Source: Chrysophaeum taylorii (taxonomy: Eukaryota > Sar > Pelagophyceae > Pelagomonadales > Pelagomonadaceae). From it: DNA of 23,163 nt. Each line of letters begins with the position of its first letter. Within the stretch, counting starts at the first letter, position 1. Below are positions 17,186 to 23,163 of this stretch, piece by piece. Where the stretch lies: NCBI GenBank assembly GCA_029834535.1, contig JAQMWT010000312.1, positions 1-23,163 of the forward strand, written 5' to 3'. The notes beneath the pieces were generated by a model. The model had not been told where the DNA came from. It was given only the letters and a program-made list of their open reading frames with translations, and did no database searches. Both the position numbers and the translations under genes were made by a program.

Positions 17186-17290
17186 TTGTGGTCGTCCAAT
17201 CACAAGATAAAAGGGTAACGATTTAAACTCCGTCGATTTAAACTCCGTCTTTGTGGTCCAATCAAAAGAAAGATAAAAGGGGAAGTAAGG
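17186..17290 (-). promoter_or_regulatory. Duplicated CCAAT / TTTTATC module upstream of the carboxypeptidase
   Basis: Two similar blocks sit just upstream of the carboxypeptidase ATG. On the plus strand they are TCCAATCACAAGATAAAAGG (from about 17196) and TCCAATCAAAAGAAAGATAA (from about 17255), each followed by a GTAA or GGAAGTAA tract. On the gene strand each offers CCTTTTATC followed by TGATTGGA, an inverted CCAAT box. ATTTAAACTCCGTC is also repeated between them. A promoter role is inferred from position and repetition only. Confidence 0.35.
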
Positions 17291-17294
17291 ATTT

Positions 17295-18322
17295 ACAAGT
17301 GCAGGCGCCAGTAAGTTCTTCACTTATAGTCCCAATCTCTAACCCCAGTAAGTTCACCTGGTACCAGTAAGTAAGTTCACCTGGTCCCAGTAAGTTCACC
17401 TAGTCCAAACCTCTAACCCCAGTAAGTTCGGCGGCGTAAACCCACTCGTGCTCACACCACTCCTTCGAGCTCGTCGCTGTCGCCTCCGCCAATCTAAGCT
17501 GCTTTGATCCGCACACGCCGCTAACCTTTGAGTCCTTACTACAACTAATCGACAGTATGTTTGTCAGTAAGTTCACCTGGTCCCAGTAAGTTCACCTGGT
17601 CACTATATTCACCTAGTCCCAATCTCAAACCCCAGCAAGTTCACCTGGTCCCAGTTGTAGTTCACCTAAGTCAGTGCGCGTGTAGACGCCGGGAGGGGGC
17701 TTGTCGGTATTGCGCAGCACGTGTGGGGGTAGGGTGGAGTCGTCGACTCAGAAGAGTATATTCTCGGGGTTGCCGATCGACAGAGAGCCACGTAGAGCTG
17801 GACGTGACAGAAGACGGGCTTGTGGGCAAGAGGACGCGGACCTCGCGGGGCGTCTGGCCCTAGCTCTTTTTGATCGTTTGGCGTAGGCGGGCCTTAAGGG
17901 ATACAGGTTGGAGGAGCCTCGGTGACAACGACGCGATCAATCACGTATCTGGTACCGTTGCAGTGGCCGTGCGACGGGTCGAGGTTGCGAAGACTTTAAG
18001 CTCGCGATCAAAGTCAGCATGCCGTTGGTTGTCAGGGAGTTGAAAATTCGACTGTAAAGAGCGAGGCGTCGGCTTCCGACCCAACCTAGTCGTCGGGGGC
18101 CGAAAAGAACTCCGACGCCTCGTCTCCGGGAAAAAAAGGCCGCGGTCATGCGCGCGTTGTCAGCATCGACAACATCGTTTCGACGGGGCGTGAGAATGGC
18201 GCGCTGGCTAAAAGAGCCGCCGCCGCGGGTCGTGGAAATAGTCTGTGAGGTCGGCGTAGACGGCTTGGAGGATCAATGCCTGGCTCGCGGGCCTACCTGA
18301 TCCTTACCCTGAATCGAGGGAC
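17295..18322 (-). mobile_element. Helitron/PIF1-helicase-derived repeat unit, left copy
   Basis: PIF1-type helicases unwind DNA, and Helitron transposons carry one fused to a Rep domain. On the minus strand this unit holds the decayed C-terminal third of such a helicase. AILTPRRNDVVDADNARM is at about 18145-18200, near the usual a-I-L-t-P-x-N. A VEF...NSLTTNGM stretch lies near 18030-18050. RNLDPSHGHCNGTRYVI is at about 17940-17990, matching the L-R-N-L-d-x-x-x-G-l-C-N-G-T-R motif. The next motif (TIKKS, then a stop, then GQTPREV) lies near 17850. Several frame changes occur. The 3' side is a minisatellite built on CCAGTAAGTTCACCTGG. The unit ends on the right at CGAGGGAC (18322), the same point as the right copy. 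Only the helicase end is present, with no Rep domain. Confidence 0.72.
17304..17672. repeat. CAGTAAGTTCACCTGG minisatellite, interrupted
   Basis: The 17-19 base unit CCAGTAAGTTCACCTGG(TC) and variants occur about nine times, in two blocks (about 17304-17432 and 17566-17672), separated by about 130 bases of unrelated sequence. Each unit is a small inverted repeat, with CCAG at the start and CTGG at the end. A shorter array of the same unit is at 20209-20285 in the right Helitron-like copy. Some units are preceded by CCCAATCTCTAAC. Confidence 0.9.
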
Positions 18323-20127
18323 TACATCGCGCAACACTGCTGCCCCACCAACGCCTTGAGCGCGCTCCGCCTCTTCGACGTTGCCGTCCTCAGCTTCGTC
18401 GCCACAGCACTTGGCGCAGAGCCGTGTCAGGTTTTTGACTCCACCGGCATCGTCCTCCAACGCCTCCGTCTTCCTGCTCGAAGTGGGGGTGGCGGCATTC
18501 GCTCCTGCGCCGACCTCAGCCCCGCCGCCTTTGTTGGTACGGCGGCTCAGGCCCTCCCACACCTCGTCGACCTTCGCGATCCTACGGGTGCCGTGGAGTT
18601 CCCTGGCTACCTCCCCCGCCTCGCCTCGGTCCTGGGTACCACTTCTTTTCGCACAGGTAACGAGTTGCACCGTTGGCACCACCTCCTCGCATCCGGTTGC
18701 CGCCTGGGGCGAGCACTCGCGACTGCGTGGGACGGACTTCGGGCTGATCTCCGTACCACGCTGGCTTCCCACGGCGGCGCTGTTTCCGGCGACCCCGCCA
18801 ACGTTCATCTCGTCGACGGTCCTCTTTCCCACGAATTCGTCTCCGTGGGCGTCCTCGTCGACCCCACCATCTCGACGGACACCCGTGCTCATACCCCACC
18901 TACAGCGTGCTCTAACCTCCCAGCGCGAGACAGCTCGGGCCACTGCACTCCAGCGCCTTGCGGCCACCCTTCCCATCACCGATGCACTTCGAGTAGCGGC
19001 GTCCTCATGGGATCGCTTCTCGACCACGTTCATAAGCTCGTGGCCCAGCTCCGCCCTTCAAATCCCCAACCGCTGCTGGGCTGAGATGTTTGCCCAGTAC
19101 TTTGGCTACCCCTCTCCAGCTTGTTCGGGCCTGGTGGGCACTCGCATTCTGGGCACTGACGTCGTTCTCGACGCTCACGGCAAGGTGCTTCTCACGCAGG
19201 CCAACCTTGTCAACCGCGGAGGAGCGCGGACCACCTGGCATGACGGCCAGCTCGACTGCGTCCTCTCTGCAGCGTCAAAGAGGCCGGCATCCCAGCCCTG
19301 TAAAACCGAGGTTTTCGGCATCTTTGCTGACGTCGTCGCCCCTACCATTCGCACGCGCCTCTACGGCCGGTACCGAGGCAATCTCGCCCGTCGCCACGTC
19401 GTCCCAGACATCCTCACCACGCTCGACAACAAGGAGCAGCTCTACGACATCAAAAACCTCGCTTGGGGTTCGTTCGTTCTACACCGCCCACGCCCTCCAT
19501 CCCTCCCACCCGTCGCCCGTCGATCGGCGCGCAGCGCAAGTCCACTCCGAATACCTCGCTCGCGCCCGCGGCATCGACGCCATCATCCCCCAGCCGGGGA
19601 CAGCACCACCGCCTGGCTTCTTGGGCCTTGTCGAACAGCGGCTACTTAGCTACGGTACCGTCGCCGGCCTCGTGTTTGGTGCCTTCGGTGAGGCCCCCAG
19701 TGCGGCGCGCCACGCCCTCGCCCAAACATGCGCAGAGCGCATCGCTGCGCGAACCTGGGTGGCAAACGGCTGCGCCAACTTTGAACACAGAGGCAAAGGC
19801 GGCCCAAAAAAAACTCGCCGCATCTACCGTGAGTGGGGGATCGCCAACGCATTGAAACCCGGGCTCGCTGTGCCCTCACCGCCCTCACCCATGTCGCCGC
19901 CTCTGGGAACCCCATCCAGGCCACCCGATCCCAGCAGGACGTCACCCTTCATCGCACATACGTCCGGCGGCAGCATGCGTACGACCTACCAAGGCGGGGC
20001 CCTTGGTCCGCTCTTCGCCTGCCCCACGACTCGGCGATGACCCCGACGACTAGGTCCCGCGTACTTATCTCCGCCCATCAGAGGCACATCCCTCCTACCC
20101 CACAAACCCACCCACATCCTTCATGCT
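18323..20127 (+). mobile_element. 5'-truncated non-LTR retrotransposon, C-terminal polyprotein relic with PD-(D/E)xK nuclease motif
   Basis: The polyprotein can be read across three frames (switches near 18890 and 19465). It begins abruptly after CGAGGGAC with YIAQHCCPTN...ALRLFDVAVL. It continues with RLPARSGGGGIRSCADLSPA (the region that follows reverse transcriptase in many protist elements) and VEFPGYLPRLASVLG. In the second frame come ILGTDVVLDAHGKVLL and TWHDGQLDCVL, then TEVFGIFADVV and VVPDILTTLDNKEQLYDIKN. The last has Pro-Asp at 19404-19409 and Asp-Ile-Lys at 19446-19454, a PD-(D/E)xK-type endonuclease core. The third frame gives DRRAAQVHSEYLARARGID and GTVAGLVFGAFGEAPSAA and ends at TGA 20038-20040. 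A C-rich 3' end follows near 20127. The reverse transcriptase itself is absent, as expected after 5' truncation. Confidence 0.6.
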
Positions 20128-20198
20128 CCCCCCACACCCCCCCCTCTCAACAGTCGACTTATTTAAAGACAAAAACAAAGCATTCGACTTATTTAAAG
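20128..20198. repeat. C-run plus paired TCGACTTATTTAAAGAC repeats
   Basis: After the non-LTR 3' end comes a C-rich run, then GTCGACTTATTTAAAGAC (20153-20170) and again TCGACTTATTTAAAGAC (20184-20200). The second copy touches the start of the right Helitron-like unit. An inverted near-copy, GTCTTTAAATGTCGAC, lies at 21122-21137 beyond that unit. Confidence 0.85.
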
Positions 20199-20312
20199 AC
20201 AAGTGCAGGCCAGTAAGTTCACCTACTCCCAATCTCTAACCCCAGTAAGTTCACCTGGTCACGTGGTCCCAGTAAGTTCACTTATAGTGCGCGTGTAGAC
20301 GCCGGGAGGGGG

Positions 20313-20476
20313 GCATGAAGGATGTGGGTGGGTTTGTGGGGTATGAGGGATGTGCCTGACGGGCGGAGATAAGTACGCGGGACCTAGTCGGGGTTATCGC
20401 CGAGGCGTGGGGCAGGCGAAGGAGGAGGCCCCGCCCGGGTCGCACGCTGCTGCGCCGGACGTGTGCGACGAAGGGT
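20313..20476 (-). mobile_element. Tiny 5'-truncated non-LTR retrotransposon tail, antisense
   Basis: This segment is absent from the left Helitron-like copy. It is the reverse complement of the last ~180 bases of the non-LTR relic (about 19943-20127), including the end of the ORF (...FACPTPRR, then a stop) and the CATCCTTCATGC 3' terminus. It sits within a G-run: five Gs at the empty site (17695-17699), six Gs before the insert and four after it. This is consistent with a short target-site duplication of G residues. Confidence 0.8.
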
Positions 20477-21027
20477 GGGGCTTATCGGTATTGCGCAGCA
20501 CGTGTGGGGTAGGGTGGAGTCGTCGGGGATGCCGATCGACAGAGAGCCACGTAGAGCTGGACGTGGCAGAAGACGGGCTTGGGAAAGAGGACGCCGACCT
20601 CGCGGGGCGTCTGGCCCTGGCTCTTGTTGATCGTTTGGCGTAGGCGGGCCTTAAGCGATACAGGTTGGAGGAGCCTCGGTGACAACGACACGATCGATCA
20701 TGTATCTGGTACCGTTGCAGTGGCCGTGCTACGGGTCGAGGTTGCGAAGACATTAAGCTCGCGATCAAAGTCAGCATGCCGTTGGTTGTCAGGGAGTTGA
20801 AAACTCTACTGTAAAGAGCGAGGCGTCGTCTTCCGACCCAGCCTAGTCAGCCGAAAAGAACTCCGACGCCTCGTCTCCGGGAAAAAAAGGCCGCGGTCAT
20901 GCGCGCGTTGTCAGCATCGACAACATCGTTTCGACGGGGCGTGAGAATGGCGCGCTGAAAGAGCCGCCGCGGGTCGTGGAAATAGTCTGCGAGGTCGCCG
21001 TAGACGGCTTGGAGGATCACTATCTGG

Positions 21028-21073
21028 CTCTCGCGCCTACCTGATCCTTACTCTCGCGCCTACCTGATCCTTA
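21028..21073. repeat. 23-bp perfect tandem duplication
   Basis: Two copies of CTCTCGCGCCTACCTGATCCTTA minus small edge effects (21028-21050 and 21051-21073) lie inside the right Helitron-like unit. The left unit has one diverged copy at the same place. Confidence 0.92.
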
Positions 21074-21089
21074 CCCTAAATCGAGGGAC

Positions 21090-21290
21090 AAACAGACAAA
21101 CAAACAGACAGACAAACATCTGTCTTTAAATGTCGACTGCTAAGAGGGGGGGGTGTGTGTGGGGAACCAAACATCTGTCGATTAGTAGTTAAGACAAACA
21201 AACTAACAGACAAACATCTGTCGATTAGTAGTAGTAGTTAAGAAGGAAACATCTGTCGTTTAGTAGTAAGGAAGTAAGGATTAAAAAATA
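21090..21290 (+). promoter_or_regulatory. Repeat-rich upstream region of the PARN-like gene
   Basis: This short intergenic stretch is made of (ACAAACAG)-like repeats followed by four spaced copies of AAACATCTGTC (about 21112, 21168, 21208 and 21247). Three of these continue as G(A/T)TTAGTAGT. A GGGGGGG/GTGTGTG tract lies near 21145-21160. The last copy is about 45 bases before the ATG. Repeated elements at this position could be regulatory, but the arrangement may equally reflect microsatellite growth. Confidence 0.4.
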
Positions 21291-22844
21291 ATGGACGTGA
21301 CTCGCGAGAACTTTGGTGTGGCCATGGAGAAGCTCGAGGCGGCGGTAAGCGCGGCGGAGTTTATTTCGTACGACGAGGAGATGACCGGGATCGGGTTCGC
21401 GGGCGTGAGCTTCCAGGAGTTCAACGCTTATTCTGACAAGCCGTTCGAGCGATACGAGAAGATGAGAAAGGTCGCGACAGCCTTTGGGATAGTCCAGTTG
21501 GGCGTGACAGCGTGGGTCCGGGAAGGAGGCAAGCTCGTGGCGTCTCCGTTCAACATCTTCGTGTTTCCTGGCGGGGATGGCGACGACATCCTCGTGTCGC
21601 CGGGGGCTGTGAAGTTTCTGTCGGAGCACGGAATGGACTGGCGCGAGTGGCTGGACAAGGGGGTGCCCTTCGTGGACGCTGGTCGCGAGGAGGAGAAGAG
21701 GGTGGCGTTGACGCGGGCCGGAGACTTGGAGTTCTGCGACCGGCAGCTCGCAAGGTGCAAGGCGCTGGAGAAAGGTTCGATCCAGCTCGATCCGCAGCCG
21801 AACCCTTTGGTGCGACGATACCTCTACCAGGAAATCGAAAGGCGGTTTCCGGGGTTGGGGGTCGAGAAGCTCGCGGGCTTTCGGATCGGGGTGACGAAGT
21901 TGACTCCCGCCGACCGCGCGCGGCGGCTAAAGGATATTGAACGATGCCGGGCAGAGAGACTCGGGGCGAGGCGAGTCTTTCTCTCGTTGAGCGAAGCGTG
22001 CCGGCGCGGCGTTCCGCTGGTGGGCCACAACTGCTGGTTCGACCTGTTGTTCATGATGCGCTCCTTCGATGGACCCCTCCCCGCATCCTACGCCGAGTGG
22101 AAGCGTCGGTGTCGCGCGCTCTTTCCATTACTCTACGACACTAAGGTCCTCGCCGCTCGACGCGGCGCCTACGGCAAGCTCGACGAACTCTACGCCAAGG
22201 TTCTCGCCGAGGATAAAAAAAATATCGAAATTATTTGCTTTGCGAATGGATTCGACAAGTATTCCCCCGAACGCGAGGACGGCGAAGAGGGCCCCCTCCT
22301 TCCCTTTGGGGAATTCCACGAAGCGGGCTGGGACTCCTTCGTCACCGGCGTGGTCTTCGTCCACTTCCGCGATAACACGCGTGGCGAAAATCGTCTCAAC
22401 AACATGAGATCCCCCTACCAAATTTCCTTGGAGCCAAAGGCAACCCTCGTCGACGAGTACCTCGACCCCCTCTCCTGGGACCCCGCGGCCAACGTCTTCC
22501 ACGTTTCTGGCCTCGACACCCCGGACGACGCGCCGCTCCATTTCACTACCGTCCACCACCACGCCTTCCACGGCAACAACGAGTGGCTCGTCGACGCCGA
22601 CGACGTCAAATCGCTACCGGCGGCGGCGGCGGCGGGGAACGGTAATCATCGCCCCCTCGTTGCGGTCACGCCCTTCGACCTCTTCGCGAAGCAACAGGCC
22701 CTCGACAGCGCCAAGCGCCAGCACCCCGACATCGATACCTCGGGCTGGTGGGCCTGGCTCCGCACCAAGCTCGCGGCGATTCACATCCTCTCCGATCCGA
22801 CCGCCTCACCCCCGCGCAAGCGCCACTGCCCCTCCTCTTCCTAA
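21291..22844 (+). CDS. PARN: PARN-like poly(A)-specific 3' exoribonuclease (CAF1/DEDD family)
   Basis: PARN shortens poly(A) tails of mRNA and trims small non-coding RNAs. The intronless ORF is 517 aa, starting MDVTRENF, a typical PARN beginning (D-V-T-R-x-N-F). The DEDDh residues are visible. ISYDEEMTGI gives Asp28 and Glu30 (the same numbers as in human PARN), VGHNCWFDLLF gives Asp251, and FHEAGWDSFVTG gives His343 and Asp348. YDTKVLA at 282-288 follows the second motif as in the family. Residues about 140-240 form the insert between Exo I and Exo II, where PARN proteins hold an R3H domain. I see the right length and basic, helical character there but no decisive R3H motif. The C-terminus ends in a basic PPRKRHC stretch, a possible nuclear signal. 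The stop is TAA. The only plausible alternative is a PNLDC1-like paralogue, but I see no membrane anchor. Confidence 0.92.
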   Translation: MDVTRENFGVAMEKLEAAVSAAEFISYDEEMTGIGFAGVSFQEFNAYSDKPFERYEKMRKVATAFGIVQLGVTAWVREGGKLVASPFNIFVFPGGDGDDILVSPGAVKFLSEHGMDWREWLDKGVPFVDAGREEEKRVALTRAGDLEFCDRQLARCKALEKGSIQLDPQPNPLVRRYLYQEIERRFPGLGVEKLAGFRIGVTKLTPADRARRLKDIERCRAERLGARRVFLSLSEACRRGVPLVGHNCWFDLLFMMRSFDGPLPASYAEWKRRCRALFPLLYDTKVLAARRGAYGKLDELYAKVLAEDKKNIEIICFANGFDKYSPEREDGEEGPLLPFGEFHEAGWDSFVTGVVFVHFRDNTRGENRLNNMRSPYQISLEPKATLVDEYLDPLSWDPAANVFHVSGLDTPDDAPLHFTTVHHHAFHGNNEWLVDADDVKSLPAAAAAGNGNHRPLVAVTPFDLFAKQQALDSAKRQHPDIDTSGWWAWLRTKLAAIHILSDPTASPPRKRHCPSSS

Positions 22845-22973
22845 ACCCCCCGTCTGCGTTTGTTCCCGGTACGAGGAGTTTTTTTTTTTACCGGTTTTTA
22901 TCTTATCGGCTGTGTACCGGAAGAGGAACCGAAGAAGAAGAAGAAGAAGAAGAAGATTCTTCCTCACAAAACA
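22845..22973. repeat. Intergenic spacer with (GAA)8
   Basis: The 129-base spacer between the PARN-like gene and the next gene contains a T-run near 22880 and a perfect (GAA)8 at 22931-22955. No clear promoter or polyadenylation signal is visible. Confidence 0.8.
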
Positions 22974-23163
22974 ATGCATAAGCTTCTAGGAGGAGGCGCG
23001 GCGGTACGTGCCAGGCGGATCGAGGGGCTCGGCGCGACGGCCGTCGTGCTAGAGGACGTGCTGTCCCCAGATGAGTGTGCGAAACTCATAGAAGGTTCGG
23101 AAACCAAAGGGTACGAAGCGGCGCTGCTCAACGTTGGCAACGGCCGTCAGGTGCTCGCCACCA
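22974..23163 (+). CDS. 2-oxoglutarate/Fe(II) oxygenase, prolyl 4-hydroxylase-like, 5' part
   Basis: The ATG at 22974-22976 opens a frame that runs off the window after 63 codons. After a short basic start it reads ATAVVLEDVLSPDECAKLIE, then TKGYEAALLNVGNGRQVL. The first piece matches the start of the P4H-like double-stranded beta-helix domain (V-x-x-x-x-L-S-x-x-E-C-x-x-L-I). The G-Y-x-x-A-L-x-N-x-G-x-G-R-Q-V-L stretch is typical of a widespread protist and algal 2OG oxygenase group. The iron-binding HxD and H lie beyond the window, so activity cannot be judged. No signal peptide is seen, so it is probably cytosolic or nuclear. Confidence 0.7.
   Translation, partial: MHKLLGGGAAVRARRIEGLGATAVVLEDVLSPDECAKLIEGSETKGYEAALLNVGNGRQVLAT

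Larger units (their letters stand above)
20199..21089 (-). mobile_element. Helitron/PIF1-helicase-derived repeat unit, right copy
   Basis: This is a direct repeat of 17295-18322, with the same ends (ACAAGTGCAGG on the left, CGAGGGAC on the right) and roughly 90% identity by eye. On the minus strand, ILTPRRNDVVDADN is at about 20910-20950. RNLDP, then a stop, then HGHCNGTRYMI is at about 20695-20752. The best preserved piece is TINKSQGQTPREVGVLFPKP followed by VFCHVQLYVALCR (about 20545-20640), a clear match to the C-terminal helicase motif of Helitron and PIF1 proteins. The stops differ from those of the left copy. The unit contains an extra 165-bp antisense insertion (20313-20476), and a 23-bp tandem duplication at 21028-21073. 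Confidence 0.75.

Noticed and set aside
17304..17672. CRISPR-like array
   Set aside because: The repeats are short, variable, mostly without unique spacers, and lie in eukaryotic transposon debris with no cas genes.
18293..19033. A 246-codon minus-strand frame over the non-LTR relic
   Set aside because: Antisense shadow of GC-rich coding. The plus-strand frames carry the recognisable polyprotein motifs.

Overview
This window looks like nuclear DNA from a small-genomed, GC-rich unicellular eukaryote (a protist or alga; I cannot name the lineage). The evidence is two long intronless eukaryotic genes, a serine carboxypeptidase with a signal peptide and a PARN-type deadenylase, together with a Ty1/Copia LTR retrotransposon, a PIF1/Helitron-type helicase relic and a non-LTR retrotransposon relic. 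No bacterial operon, Shine-Dalgarno site or CRISPR array is present.

Layout. 1-610: the broken 3' end of a protein arginine methyltransferase gene. 730-12897: one large (about 12.2 kb) Copia element on the minus strand, with LTRs at 730-1123 and 12490-12897. Its primer-binding site matches the anticodon arm of initiator tRNA-Met. In element order it reads: leader, a 913-codon Gag-protease ORF that is still open, a C5-cytosine DNA methyltransferase-like protein, integrase, reverse transcriptase, RNase H, and a badly decayed third reading frame before the polypurine tract. Everything after Gag-protease carries stops or frameshifts, so this copy is probably dead. 12898-13193: a short ORF that the element appears to have landed in. 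13239-15620: two decayed genes of unknown function, on opposite strands. 15771-17177: an intact S10 carboxypeptidase on the minus strand. 17295-21089: a nest of relics, with two direct copies of a Helitron-helicase-derived unit flanking a 5'-truncated non-LTR retrotransposon. One unit also carries a tiny antisense tail of the same non-LTR family. 21091-21290: repeat-rich upstream region. 21291-22844: intact PARN-like gene. 22974-end: the start of a prolyl-4-hydroxylase-like 2-oxoglutarate oxygenase.

The main discovery candidate is the Copia element. It carries a full set of C5-methyltransferase motifs (I, II, IV, VI, VIII, IX, X) between protease and integrase, an oversized insert inside that methyltransferase, and an extra 3' ORF with a likely coiled coil. 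Transposon-borne cytosine methyltransferases are known from a few algal and dinoflagellate retrotransposons. I cannot tell from sequence alone whether this arrangement has been described. The carboxypeptidase and PARN genes are uninterrupted over about 3 kb, so general sequencing error is an unlikely cause of the breaks elsewhere.
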